A stretch of 64,000 nucleotides of DNA, from positions 89,322,810-89,386,809 of the forward strand of contig NC_079489.1 in the NCBI RefSeq assembly GCF_020520425.1, read 5' to 3'. This document shows positions 21,008 through 33,075 of the stretch, piece after piece; the first letter of the stretch is position 1, and each line of letters starts with the position of its first letter. Below the pieces are notes generated by a model. That model was not told the origin of the DNA and ran no database searches. It was given only the letters and a program-made list of their open reading frames with translations. Source of the DNA: Spinacia oleracea (lineage: Eukaryota; Streptophyta; Magnoliopsida; Caryophyllales; Amaranthaceae). The translations under genes were made by a program, and so were the position numbers.

Positions 21008-22258
21008 ACATTGTTCAAGCACTCGAAACATTCGAAGAGTTATGGAAAGAGTTGTGCAAAGACGTCATAGAAGGATATCTTAGGTAAAGAATCATCATTC
21101 CTTCTATTCGTGAAGCTGTAAATCTTATATCCAAAACAGTGTTTAGTCTCACCAATAATAGCATCTTGCGATGAGCTTTTAAAGAAGAAGAATTGGCATG
21201 CCTTAATTCCTAAATGTGTTGGTTTGTAAACTTATAAATACTTTATCCTCTTTATGCAAACTTTTTCAATTTAAACGGTGCTATGTTTTTTCCCATCAGG
21301 GTATTGTTGCGTAAAATCAATGGGTACATGATCATAATACAATATTTTTTCAAAAAAATTAAATATCTTTATCGAAATTACTTTGCAATAAAATAATTTA
21401 GTGCTAAGTTTAACTCGATTTTATTTTATTTTAATTTCCTTAATTTTCATTTTAGTATAATAATTCAATATCGTCGGGGATCATCCATGGTAAGCTCTTA
21501 ATATGATGGCAACACAAACTCCATTTTCAGTGTTAACAGTGAAGTTATAGTCATTTGAAACAACGAACATACTCTCAAGTAAATTTATTTCAAGCCCTTC
21601 GAGGCAATGGCATTGAACGGTTTCTCAACATCAATTTCCTAATGTTCACTGGTTACAATCCTCTGTTTCGTTGACTGGTTATTGGGGCCTGCTCTTTCTC
21701 CAATGTTACTCCAACATTGGTCATATATCTTTTGAAATTTGGCTTTTTAAGCAGTCTAATACTCCAAGTAGATGAAATTAGCTACAATTGAAAAAATATT
21801 ACATTGATTACACATATACAAAACTTAACATTAGTAGTTTCAAAATAACTTAACATTAGTAAGCCTTAATAATAGAAGAATAAAATTATTTATTAAATAT
21901 TAGATATTTTCATAGATATTTTCAATATTAGAAGAATCAAATAATGAACCTTAATATTCTCTTTTGATTTATTATCCTCATTAGCATAAAAATAAAAAAT
22001 AACTATTGCATCTGACACATTGTTAACATAATAATCACATTATTAAAATTTGTTACATTTGAACAATAACAAAAACGACGCATATCTTAAAGAATAATCG
22101 ACAACAAAATATAATTGCATCCTATATATGAAAGAATAAATTCGATCTATATACTATATACTATAACCTTGTACAGTACTATTCCGCATAACTATGACCA
22201 TAACAATATCTTTATACTAAATCAATCTATATACTATAACTATATAGAGTAATTCGTA
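21008..22258. other. AT-rich spacer, no gene seen
   Basis: No ORF of note, RNA gene or repeat boundary is recognised. Probably old intergenic DNA or very degraded elements. Confidence 0.5.
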
Positions 22259-22486
22259 CTCCCTCCGTATTTAATTAAAAGATACACTTTAATTTTTTGG
22301 CTATTGTCCCCAATTATATTAATATTTCTCTCCTTTTTGTGGTCGGCACACTTACTCACATCATCTTTTTACTATAACAAATAATTCACCCACTACCCCA
22401 CTATCATCTTATTTTAATAAAATCAACTCACTCTACTAAAACTATACGTCGGTCAAAGTGTATCTTTTAATTAAATACGGAGGGAG
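22259..22486. mobile_element. Stowaway-type MITE
   Basis: 228 bp with a perfect 32-base terminal inverted repeat beginning CTCCCTCCGTATTTAATTAA. It is flanked by the TA target duplications at 22257-22258 and 22487-22488. This is the classic Tc1/mariner-derived Stowaway structure in plants. There is no coding capacity. The perfect repeats suggest fairly recent movement. Confidence 0.95.
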
Positions 22487-23156
22487 TAGTTCGTATTGAA
22501 AGACACATCAGGGATGACAAAAAATATTTAATAATATGCAGAGAATATATGTAACAAAATAATATTTTGATTTCAAGTATTATGGCGAGGGTATAAAATA
22601 ATATACAAGTGCTAACACAGATTTAAAAATATATGATGAGAATAATTGTTGTGTTATTACTGATTTTCTAAAATTTACGTAATATGTTAATAAAAAAATT
22701 ATAATACAATTAGCCTACTTAATAACTTTACAAAATGACTACAATAGTAAAAATTAATAAATTATGTGTTACTATACGTTAATACCTACTAAAGAATTTA
22801 TTTACTTTATTTCATTTTATGTAAAGAAAGTGTTAAAAAATGGGTTTAAGAAAATTACCTAAAAACCCAAATTTCGATCAAATATCCGGCCTAAAACATA
22901 GGGTATTCTAACCGATATGGTTATCGGACAGGTCACATATGTCGTTCTTGCTTTACGTAAAATTTGGATAGCGGGTACAATTACATAAATCATTTAATTC
23001 TAAAAGCAGCAGGCACCTGAATATCCTAAACGATCATATACGTAGTACATTTTTTTTTCTTTTTTTTCCAACTTATAATTTAACCTTAATTCTAAACTCC
23101 TAAAAGTACCAGTCACTTTGTAGTTCAAATAAATATTGATTTTCTCAATAGAAAAA
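22487..23156. other. AT-rich spacer, no gene seen
   Basis: Intergenic sequence between two MITEs with homopolymer T runs near 23050. Nothing else is recognisable. Confidence 0.45.
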
Positions 23157-23559
23157 TTTCAAAATTACCACCGTATAAAATCCACATTTTCAAACTTACC
23201 ACCTTATAAAATTTTAATTTAAAATTACCACCTTATAAAATTTTAATTTAAAATTACCAACTTATAAAATCACAAACCTTCAACATTACCACCTGTTAAC
23301 GGATTTTGTCAATTTTTCCGTTACAGGTGGTAATTTTGAAGGTTTGTGATTTTATAAACTGGTAATTTTAAACCAAAAAGTGAAAATTTTGGAGGAAAAA
23401 CATAAATAAACCTTCAAAGTTACCATCTGTTAACGAAATAATTGACAGAATCCATTAACATGTGGTAACTTTAAAGGTTTGTGATTTTATAAGGTGGTAA
23501 TTAAAATTAAAATTTTATAAGTATGAAAAAATGGACTTTATAAGGTGGTAATTTTGAAA
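23157..23559. mobile_element. MITE-like inverted-repeat element built on an AAATTACCACC motif
   Basis: The outer ends are inverted (TTTCAAAATTACCACC at 23157; the complement GGTGGTAATTTTGAAA ends near 23559). Inside, TTATAAAATTTTAATTTAAA and ACCTTCAAxxTTACCA motifs recur in both orientations, with an inner inverted repeat around TTACCACCTGTTAACGG (about 23285-23340). Duplications at the ends are not clear, so the superfamily is unassigned. Confidence 0.65.
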
Positions 23560-23573
23560 AAATCCTTCTCAAT

Positions 23574-25014
23574 TTTTAGGTTATGACAAATATAAAGCAT
23601 ATATATTTCATGCGGAAAAACCATAAAGCCAGGAATCCAAATTAATTGCCACATAACAATTAGCATAATTTAGGATGCATACATTTGTAGCGTGCCCTCC
23701 CTAGCTGCTCCCGAACCGAACAAGAACAAGTTTAGGACTCCAAGTGTAGTGCCTCCTTAGATAGTCCACAACATGTTCGGATCCGCCTTAGATTCAATTA
23801 ACTAGAATTTAGCCTAAGGTATTATGTTTATTCGTTTATAATTTTGTGGCAAATTATTAACTTTAGTTTTTAACTTAAAACTTTATGAATACTTGAATTG
23901 ATGTGTTATAAATTGTGATTGCCATCACCTATTTATAGGGTAGGATTATCGGAACTAGAAACCTACTAGGATTCAATTTGTCTAATCTTATTAGAATTAG
24001 ATACTAATTAAATCTATTAATTTAGTGTTTAACTAAACAACTAATTCTAGTAGTTTTAGGAAAATAATCTTTAATCGAACTAATCCTAAACGCTTAAGGA
24101 TTCGAGCATGCACGAACTCAACGCACACACACGCACAACCCACGAAGGGCTCTGGGCGCGCGCGCGCGGAGCTCGGCCCAGCAGCGCTGGCTCGCATCCC
24201 ATGCTTGGGCGCTTGCCTTGCTCGCTGGGCCTGGCCTTGCGTGCTGCTTGGCTGGGCCTTGCGTGCCTTAGCGGGCTGCTGGCTCGCCTTGCTGTGCACG
24301 GGCCTCGCTAGGCGCAGGCCTGGCTTCGTGCTGAGCCTTGCGTCTAGCAAGCTCGTCCGATGTTTATTTCGTACGACGCGCTTCCGATTAATTTTTCGAT
24401 TTCGGAATTCATTTCCGATTCGAACAATATTTAATATTTCCGATTCCGAAATTAATTTCCGTTTCGAACAAATATTTAATATTTCCGATTCCGGAATTAT
24501 TTTCCGATAATATTTCTGATTCCGACAATATTTCCATTTCCGGCAATATTTTCGATTCCGACAATATTTCCATTTCCGATAATATTTTCCGATACGTACC
24601 ATGTTTCCTTTTCCGGCAACATCTACGACTTGGATAATATTTATATTTCCGATACGATCCATATTTCCGTTTCCGGCAATATCATCGTTTTCGGAGTATT
24701 CATAATTTGCCTTTTGACGATTTCAGCTCCCACTGGAACCGAGAACCGTCGATTCCGAATATCCATAAATGGAGTATTTAATTCACTTAAATACTTGATC
24801 CGTTCACGTACTATTTGTGTGACCCTACAGGTTCAGTCAAGAGTAAGTTGTGGATTAATATTATTAATTCCACTTGAACTGAAGCGGCCTCTAGCTAGGC
24901 ATATAGTTCACTTGATCTCACTGAATTATTAACTTGTATAATTAATTAATACTGAACCGCATTTATTAGTTTATCATTGAATGCATACTTGGACCAAGGG
25001 CATTATTTCCTTCA
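23574..25014 (-). repeat. C2 3' LTR
   Basis: About 1441 bp, homologous in reverse to the C1 LTR. It includes the CGGAAATATTGCC-type internal repeat (about 24370-24680) and a GC-rich block (about 24150-24330). It ends TTCCTTCA at 25014, followed by the purine tract in reverse (GTCTCCCACTTGTCC). Confidence 0.92.
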
Positions 25015-25871
25015 GTCTCCCACTTGTCCTTAGGGACAAGTGTGCATTTCCTAATTCCTTTGTCGTTTGATGCTTGCTCATGAACATAAGGTAAGAGTTG
25101 TCATCCTTATATGTCTAGAGGTATTTCTCGGTTTCAGAGTTCAACTGATCAATAAAAAGATAATCATAGCCCATGATTCACCTGAGCACGACAATGCATT
25201 TTACAGTTTCTTGCTCTCCGAGTGGCCTTGTACAACTTTCAGCATCTCATCCCGATTTATGGGAGGACAATCCCAATCTTGCGATCTTGAGATTAGACTT
25301 CGTTTGATAGGTGATTACCCGAGCGTTGCCGTTATAGCCTCCTTTTACAGTGCGACGGTTGACAACGTCAAAGTAACCAGTTCGCAAACAAGTAATCTCA
25401 AATCACTCAGGTATTGAGGATTAGTGTCTAATAATTTTAATGAAATTCACTTATGACAGATTTTCATCTCTTACAGTAAAGTTTCATAGGTCTGTCCGAT
25501 ACTAGGCTTCTCAAAGTAAGTATCCATGCAAATGATTGCGACATTGCCATGTCCACATAGTCAAGAAACAGAACTACTAGTCATCTTGCATTCTAGTCGT
25601 CTAGCGTTTTCTATGCGTCCATCTTTATAGAAAACTCCGACCAGGGACCATTTTCAACTTTTGACATTCAAGTTCACTTGATAGACATTTCTTAGTCACA
25701 GGACTGGTCCTGACAGTCTATCTTGAATATATCGTCAAATTGAAGGGACTAATCATTTAATAAACCACAAATTAAATGGAAAAATCAATTCTATTAATTT
25801 ATATGAATGGTTAACCAATAACGTTTTACAAAGTATTAAACTCTAAAACTTTAAAACATTAAATAAGGACA
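25015..25871 (-). other. C2 3' untranslated region
   Basis: Counterpart of 12435-13299 in C1, running from the purine tract next to the LTR to the pol stop position at 25872. No gene. The 116-codon plus-strand ORF at 25067 is not supported by any family. Confidence 0.75.
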
Positions 25872-26550
25872 TCAAAGCCATTCTCCAACATGCTTGATTC
25901 CCATAGCTGCAGTGTGTGAGTTGTGCTTCGCTTGCGGCAGAGGTTTAGTTAATGGATCTGAGATGCATGTTGTCGTCAGTTCCAATCTTGCTTATCTCGC
26001 CTTCTTTTCTTTCAACGAACTCTCGTAGAAGGTGAAATCTACGAAGTACATGCTTGACTCTCTGGTGGTGTCTAGGCTCCTTTGCTTGTGCAATAGCTCC
26101 GTTATTATCACAATATAGAGCTATTGGTCCTTTAATGGAGGGGACTACACCAAGTTCACCTATGAACTTCCTTAGACAAATAGCTTCTTTTGCTGCTTCA
26201 CTGCAGCAATGTACTCCGCTTCAGTTGTAGAATCCGCAATGGTGCTTTGCTTAGCACTTTTCCAGCTTACTGCACCTCCGTTGAGGCAGAAGACAAACCA
26301 AGACTGTGATCTGAAATCATCCTTGTCGGTTTGAAAACTTGCGTCCGTATAGCCTTTAACAATTAATTCATCATCTCTACCATAGACCAGGAAATCATCT
26401 TTGTGCCTTTTCAGGTACTTCAGAATATTCTTGGCAGCAGTCCAATGTGCCTCTCCTGGGTCTGACTGGTATCTGCTCGTAGCACTGAGTGCGTACCAAC
26501 ATCCGGGCGTGTACATATCATAGCATACATTATTAAACCAATCAATGATG
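25872..26550 (-). pseudogene. C2 pol remnant, RT C-terminus and RNase H
   Basis: Matches the C-terminal part of C1 pol: a block beginning TSRYQSDPGEAHWTAAKNIL, the RNase H GYTDASF motif and the SKAxSTIADSTTEAEY-type segment. It is frame-shifted near 26200, where the sequence after EAEYIAA departs from C1. The upstream part is cut by the solo LTR at 26551; 27981-28026 continues it on the far side. Inactive. Confidence 0.9.
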
Positions 26551-27980
26551 TGAAGGAACTAATTCCCTTGGTCCAAGTATGCATTCAATGCTAAGTCTAA
26601 TAAATGCGGTTCAGTATTAATTATACAAGTTAATAATTCAGTGAGATCAAGTGAACTATATGCCTAGCTAAAGGCCGCTTCAGTTCAAGTGGAATTAATA
26701 ATATTAATCCACAGCTTACTCTTCACTGAACCCGTAGGGTCACACAAATAGTACGTGAACGGATCAAGTATTTAAAGGAATTAAATACTCCATTTTTGGA
26801 TATTCGGAATCGACGGATCTCGGTCCCAGTGGGAGCTGAAATCGTCAAAGGAAAATTATGAATACTCCGGAAACGATGATATTGCCGGAAACGGAAATAT
26901 GGATCGTATCGGAAATATAAATATTATCCAAGTCGTAGATGTTGCCGGAAACGGAAACATGGTACGTATCGGAAAATATTATCGAAAATGGAAATATTGC
27001 CGGAATCGGAAATATTGCCGGAAACGGAAATATTGTCAGAATCGGAAATATTATCGGAATCGGAAAATAATTCCGGAATCGGAAATATTAAATATTTGTT
27101 CGAAACGGAAATTAATTCCGGAATCGAAAATATTAAATATTGTTCGTATCGGAAATGAATTCCGGAATCGAAAAATTAATCGGAAGCGCGTCGTACGAAA
27201 TAAACATCGGACGAGCTTGCTAGACGAAGGCCCAGCACGAAGCCAGGCCCACGCCTAGCAAGCCCAGCGCGCAAGGCATGAGCAACAACAGCCAAAGGCA
27301 CGCAAGGCCCAGCGAAAGGCCAGGCCCAGCGCGCCCTTGGGTTGCGAGCAACACGCGGGCTGCGAGCAAGCCATGGGCTGCGAGCACTCGTGGGCTGCGA
27401 GCCAGCCATGGGCTTCTCCGCGCGCGCGGGCATTGCCTGCACTCTTGTGGGCTGTGCTCGTGTGTGTGTTGAAGTTCGTGCATGCATCGAATCCTTAAGC
27501 AATTAGGATTAGATTAAAAAGATTAATTTCCTAAAGTTACTAGTTTCAACTAAAGTCTAATTCTAATAGATTTAGATTACTTGAATCCTAGTAGACTTCT
27601 AATTCCATTATTCCTACCCTATAAATATGTGATGGCTTTCACAATTTATGAACACATAATTTCAAGTATTCACCTAGTTTTAAGGATTAAAACTAACGAT
27701 AATATTGCCTCAAATATTTGAATATTCATAATACCTTAGGTGCAATTCTAGTTAATTAAATCTAAGGCGGATCCGAACGTGCCGTGGACTATCTACGGAG
27801 GGACGGCATTTGGAGTCCTAAACTTGTTCTTGTTCGGTTCGGGCGCAGCTAGGGAGGGCACGCTACAAAGTGTATGTATCCTAAATTATGCTAATTGTTA
27901 TGTGGCAATTAGTTTGGATTGCTGGCTTTATGGTTTTTCCGCATGCTATATATATGATTTATATGTATCATAACCTTACA
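26551..27980 (+). mobile_element. Solo LTR of the C1/C2 family inserted in C2
   Basis: 1430 bp, TGAAGGAACTAATTCC to CATAACCTTACA, with the 5-bp duplication TGATG at 26546-26550 and 27981-27985. C2 pol reads on across it. A lone LTR with matching duplications is the product of recombination between the LTRs of an element once inserted here. Confidence 0.93.
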
Positions 27981-27985
27981 TGATG

Positions 27986-28026
27986 CATATGGAATCCCAC
28001 TTATTCGTTTACGCTCATCTAGTGTT
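27986..28026 (-). pseudogene. C2 pol remnant beyond the solo LTR
   Basis: Forty-odd bases matching the reverse of C1 at about 11720-11755 (CATATGGAATCCCA and TACGCTCATC), ending where the CACTA terminus begins. Confidence 0.85.
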
Positions 28027-28029
28027 TAT

Positions 28030-29653
28030 CACTACAAGAAAAATCGCTTACAGGGGCAAGACAAAATTGCCTCTAAAAAGGGGATTTGGCCTCTAATGAG
28101 TTTTTGAAGCAAAAAAGTGGATGCCTCTAATAAGTCCGTCGCTAATTAGTGGTTGCCTCTAAAGGCCCCTTTTTGAGGCAATAAAATATGTTGTTTCTAA
28201 AAGCACATACATTTAGAGGCAACCATATAATCCTGCCTCAAAATATAATTTGAGGCAATATAAAACATTGCTTCTAAAAACCATATCTATTTAGGGGAAA
28301 CCGTATAATTTTGTCTCAAAATCTAATTAGAGGCAATATAAAAAGTTGTTTCTAAAAGTCACATACATTTAGGGGCAACCATATAATTTTGCCTCAAAAT
28401 ATATTTAAAGGCAATATAAAAATTTGTTCCTAAAAACAACATATATTTAGGGGCAACCATATAATTTTGCCTCAAAACATAATTAGAGGCAACATCTTAT
28501 TTTTCAAATAATGAATTTAACTACTATTTGAGATGGTCATAAAACATTTTTTGAGGAATCGAAAATAATCTAGCATATTGTTTCATGCATTACCAAACAT
28601 AATAACCTATAAGAAGCAACCATGATAAATAGCAAAATAAAACCAACAAACTCCAAATAAAAATATCTTAAATAAATTAATAAAGTAATTACAAGATTAG
28701 TACCCTAAAATATGTCTCTGTCGCACTACATCTCTTAGTATCGAAATAAGTACATGACTAATTACTAAATTCACTCAAGGTGAAAAAAAGTTGTAAATCA
28801 GAACTATAAATCCATAAGATGTTATTTTCTTCACCCACTTCCGATTTGGTGATAAGCTTCATTCCTTAACATAAAAGAGTTGTGTGCACCTGACAATACA
28901 AAAACAAGTTAAAACAAGTTAGTTGCTGAGATCAACCAACCCCAGACAATGATACGATAGAGAAACAAAGCCGACCATATCGATCAACTGTATGTATAAT
29001 CAACGGTTCACATGTTCACGTATCGATCAGATACATACAATGATACGATAGAGAAACAAGGCCAACCATACAAAAAGCATGCTCCAAAATTTGAAGACAC
29101 AACTAACATGTAGACTGATCGCAACCACTGGCTTTGATGCAGTTGCAAGAACTATAATATGATGATTGGGTTGCTGTTGTAGGAGGGAGCTGATAGGCAG
29201 TAGCAACGTACACTAGGGAAAACCAAATTTGGTAAAACAAGTGGATACCTTAGGCTTTTCCATTTGAAAAGATGTGTTGATCAACTTCTTGTTCTTCACC
29301 CGTTTGTCACCCTCGGCACTCACGAGTCCTGGGACAAGCAATGCAACAAGTGAGTTCAACTACAATAGCCATACTTCCAAGAAAAAAAAATCAAGATGTT
29401 TCTAAGAACTATAGTGTTGAACAACACTGCATAATTGAGCAATTAGATACCTTGTTCTGGCTCTGCATAGGGTTGATTAGCTTCCTGCTTTTCACCTATT
29501 TGTCACCCACATCAAGGGACAAGCAATTTAACAAGTGGATTCATTTCGCCTTCTGAAACTCCTTTATCCTTATCCTAGTGAAGACACCATTTACTTGTTC
29601 TTGCTCATATTTACAACTGGTATAGGCTCCATCCATGAAAAGAAACTTTCACC

Positions 29654-29724
<71 letters not shown>

Positions 29725-30341
29725 CCATGATTTCAATAAACATTGTCAAGGTTCCAAGAAACTACAACAAAAGGCTACCTTTGAAGCACATAATCATAAT
29801 TAAGAGACACCTTATGAAAGTGAGATAAGGGAATGCATCTCATTCTTTAAATTTTTTTCCAAAGAAAACAAGAAACTACTAATACTCCAAAACTGGAGAA
29901 TTACAAGAAAACTGGAGAATTACAAGGGAGAAACAATCACCAGATTCTAGCAAAACGCACAGAACAACGAGTTTGTACTTATATTGCATATCCATGTTCT
30001 TCTAATCTATCATGATCCTTAATAGGAATATACGATCCTTAAACATACTGGGATACCAAATAATACATACCTAGTCTACTATGGTACTACCAATGAAAAT
30101 CATGATTCCTAAACAAGTAAACAACTCACAAACAACACAATTCAACTACTCATCCACTACTATTCCACTAAAATTCTACCCATTCATGAATCATCAACAT
30201 AATACAACCGCTAAAGAGAGTGTTAATCTAACAACTAGGTGATCGTAAACATTTAATGCTAATATAACAGCTAACTCCTTCATGTTCAAAGTCTAGTTCT
30301 GAACCATATATATATAGCACAATTGACTAGCTAGGACTTAA
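28030..30341 (+). mobile_element. CACTA-type transposon terminus with adjoining noncoding sequence, second end not found
   Basis: CACTACAAGAAAAATC at 28030 is the canonical terminus of plant CACTA (En/Spm) elements, and C2 pol stops three bases before it. The next 450 bases carry many copies of GAGGCAA/TTGCCTC (for example 28180-28500), as in CACTA subterminal repeats. I searched for the opposite end (TTTTCTTGTAGTG) before 31050 and did not find it, so the element is truncated or joined to other DNA. From about 28520 the sequence is nondescript, with AT runs (29659-29722) and a partial duplication (about 29275-29355 and 29470-29545). No transposase is seen. Confidence 0.65.
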
Positions 30342-31050
30342 TGCAGGCCTAGCTTCGTGTTGGGCCTTGCGTCTAGCAAGCTCGTCCAATGTTTATTTCG
30401 TACGACGCGCTTCCGATTAATTTTACGATTCCGGAATTCATTTCCGATTCGAACAATATTTAATATTTCCGATTCCGGAATTAATTTCCGTTTCGAACAA
30501 ATATTTAATATTTCCGATTCCGGAATTATTTTCCGATTCCGATAATATTTCCGATTCCGACAATATTTCCGTTTCGGGCAATATTTCCGATTCCGGCAAT
30601 ATTTCCATTTCCGATAATATTTTCCGATACGTACCATGTTTCCGTTTCCGGCAACATCTACGACTTGGATAATATTTATATTTCCGATACGATCCATATT
30701 CCCGTTTCCGGCAATATCATCATTTCCGGAGTATTCATAATTTTCCTTTTGACGATTTCAGCTCCCACTGGAACCGAGATTTGTCGATTCCGAATATCCA
30801 TAAATGGAGTATTTAATTCACTTAAATACTTGATCCGTTCACGTACTATTTGTGTGACCCTACGGGTTCAGTCAAGAGTAAGATGTGGATTAATATTATT
30901 AATTCCACTTGAACTGAAGCGACCTCTAGCTAGGCATACAGTTCACTTGATCTCACTGAATTATTAACTTGTATAATTAATTAATACTGAACCGCATTTA
31001 TTAGACTTATCATTGAATGCATACTTGGACCAAGGGCATTATTTCCTTCA
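30342..31050 (-). repeat. C2 5' LTR, truncated
   Basis: About 709 bp matching the first half of the LTR in reverse, from its TG end at 31050 (TTCCTTCA) inward. It breaks off at about 30342 in the GC-rich section. The CGGAAATATTG-type repeat is present at about 30420-30720. Confidence 0.88.
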
Positions 31051-31055
31051 TCAAT

Positions 31056-31810
31056 ATCCCATGATAAAATTTAAATATTCTTTTTAATAAGTTAATGTGC
31101 AAAAAAATATAATAAAAATATATATATATTTAGTAACATTCGTGTGTTCCATGAGACCTAACCTAGTACTTTATTAATTTAGAGTTGAAAATAATCAACC
31201 TAGCTTTTTACTAATTCCTTGTAGACAAATATTTTATATTAGAATTTTTTTTGCTAATGTATGTCACGTGTTAGAAAAACCAATATATGGTTTTGCTAGT
31301 TCTTCAATCACAAAGATCCTAGTCGAATGTAGATGGGTTGTCCATAGCAAAATGATTTGAAATCTACAACTATTAAGATCGGGGATTCTTAAGGTTTGTG
31401 GAAAAACCAAAATGAAAATGAAGATTAAAGGTGACGTTAATTTGACACTGTTATTGTTTTCTAAAACCAATTTTAGGATAAGTCGACGAATCAAAACATT
31501 AAGGGGAAAACAACTACTTGACATTTTAGCAAATTGATTTAGGTGTCTAATTTATTTTTTCTGCCCTCGCTTTCACCTTCTATATTCTCTCTTTTCTCCA
31601 GTTCTCGACCCACCTCTCCGTCTCCCACTTTCTCCGTTTCTACCATAAACTGAAAGACACAACGTAACTTGTTCCTCCTCTTTTACCATATTTCCTTGCT
31701 CTGATTTATTGACAACGTTTTAAAGGAAAATTATTGTTGGGTCGAGATGAGATAATCATGCAAACCTTTATTAATTAGACAATGAAAGATGAAGAAACTG
31801 AGTCATACAT

Positions 31811-31876
<66 letters not shown>
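31056..31876. other. Spacer with AT microsatellite, no gene seen
   Basis: AT-rich intergenic DNA. A nearly pure TA dinucleotide run occupies about 31816-31876 and abuts the left inverted repeat of the next element. That obscures any target duplication there. Confidence 0.7.
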
Positions 31877-31879
<3 letters not shown>

Positions 31880-31950
31880 TTCACATAAGAACCGCCTTAT
31901 GGTGAAAACCACTCTTACGGTGTGAACTCTAATCTTGACCATTCATTATT
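31877..31950 (+). repeat. Left terminal inverted repeat of the Pack-MULE-like segment
   Basis: AGGTTCACATAAGAACC through TTCATTATT; 66 of 74 positions match the complement of the right repeat. It contains the motif TTATGGTGAAAACCACTCTTA, related to sequences at the centre of the palindrome. Confidence 0.75.
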
Positions 31951-32021
31951 AAGTGCTATAAAACATGACGCCACAAATCAAAAGCAACCCCAAACACTTT
32001 TCAGGCAAAGACGATTATCAT
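31951..32021 (-). pseudogene. Glutamate receptor-like fragment, 3' end (left of T2)
   Basis: Continues the minus-strand frame of 45173-45313 after the ATCAT duplication of T2 and reads NRLCLKSVWGCF, then a TGA, then FVASCFIAL. Plant glutamate receptor-like channels have this NRLxLKSFWGLF-type sequence leading into the last membrane helix. The in-frame stop and the end at the inverted repeat show a nonfunctional copy. Confidence 0.75.
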
Positions 32022-32474
32022 TGTTCCGGGTGTGGAATGAGAACAGCTGACTGTGGGATACTGGATTCCTGTCGAGATTGCCGGTTGATATCTGCACAAC
32101 AGAATGGATTAACTAGCCTCGGGGGTGGTTCGAGGATCCCCCCTCCGATGCTTAAGTAAGATTACTGAGAGATTAAGAGATGATTAGGGAGTAAGAAAGA
32201 AGTGTGTTTAAGTGTTTTTGTACCTCATAGCAATAAATGAGGTGCTCCTTATATAGACCAATCCAAGGGTACGATCTGGTAGGTCCCTTGTGGTTAGATA
32301 GCGACCTGTTGATAGTGACCCTTGGTTGGTTGTCTTCATGATAATGCCGGTAGGCTGTCTTGCAGAAATGCCGGTAGAAGATATTTACCTAAGATGACCA
32401 GGTTACCTGCAGGTTAAGTTTACATACGGGGAGTTCTGCCGGTACCAGGTGGTGCCGGTAGGACACCCCGTACA
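32022..32474 (-). repeat. T2 3' LTR
   Basis: 453 bp, adjacent on its internal side to CTAGCCCCCTCAGAG, the polypurine tract in reverse. A minus-strand TATA-like TATATAAG lies at about 32248-32255. Identical to the 5' LTR except at one site seen. Confidence 0.97.
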
Positions 32475-32600
32475 ACTAGCCCCCTCAGAGTAAGCGCATA
32501 TATGACCATTGTTGCGCTTGCTCTGAGTTTAATGGGAAAAAATAAGTATTATTTTGATACCTGGTGGTACAACTAGCCCCCTCAGAGTGAAGCGCAGGTG
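32475..32600 (-). other. T2 polypurine tract and a second copy
   Basis: CTCTGAGGGGGCTAGT (minus strand, 32475-32490) directly precedes the 3' LTR. A second copy, CTCTGAGGGGGCTAGTTGTA, lies about 95 bases further in (about 32570-32589). T1 has the same pair. Confidence 0.85.
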
Positions 32601-32699
32601 CTGACTGTGTTGCGAGTGTTTATGAGAAAAGACCGCGAACAGTTTGACGACTGCCTTCGCTCTGAATGAATAACTTTGTTGCTAGGTCCTTTTGGAAAA

Positions 32700-33075
32700 A
32701 ATATTTGGACGACTGGCCCCCTTGGAAAAAGATTTTGACGACTAGCCCCCTTGAAAAAGGGTTGGACGACTAGCCCCCTTGGAAAAAGATTTTGACGACT
32801 AGCCCCCTTGAAAAAGGGTTGGACGACTAGCCCCCTTGTAAAAGGTTTGGACGACTAGCCCCCTTGAAATTGCCGTTTGGACGACTAGCCCCCTTGGAAA
32901 AAGATTTTGACGACTAGCCCCCTTGAAAAAGGGTTGGACGACTAGCCCCCTTGAAATTGCAGTTTGGACGACTAGCCCCCTTGAAAAAGATTTGGACGAC
33001 TAGCCCCCTTGAAATTGCCGTTTGGACGACTAGCCCCCTTGTAAAAGATTCTGACGACTAGCCCCCTTGGGAATA
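32700..33075 (-). repeat. Array of about a dozen 27-30-base units with a polypurine-like core
   Basis: On the plus strand the units read GACGACTAGCCCCCTTG followed by AAAAAGGGTTG, GAAAAAGATTTT, AAATTGCCGTTTG and similar. On the element's strand each contains CAAGGGGGCTAGTCGTC. It occupies the same place as the 28-base array of T1 but is not the same sequence. Confidence 0.93.

Larger units (their letters stand above)
23574..31050 (-). mobile_element. Old Ty1-copia element C2, same LTR family as C1, heavily broken
   Basis: The outer limits are set by the duplication TCAAT at 23569-23573 and 31051-31055. Reading on the minus strand: a truncated 5' LTR (30342-31050), almost no gag-pol except a piece of RT/RNase H (27986-28026 and 25872-26550), a 3' untranslated region, and a 3' LTR (23574-25014). 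A solo LTR is inserted at 26551-27980. The stretch 28030-30341 starts with a CACTA-type terminus and replaces most of the internal region. The 3' LTR terminus is mutated (TTTTAGG for TGTTAGG). Confidence 0.88.

Noticed and set aside
24033..24662. 209-codon minus-strand ORF in the C2 LTR
   Set aside because: Same repeat-driven frame as in the other LTR copies, with Arg/Lys/Asn-rich text from the internal repeat.
29341..29828. ORFs of 71 and 97 codons near the AT microsatellite
   Set aside because: One includes the TA run as repeated Ile-Tyr; the other has no family support.
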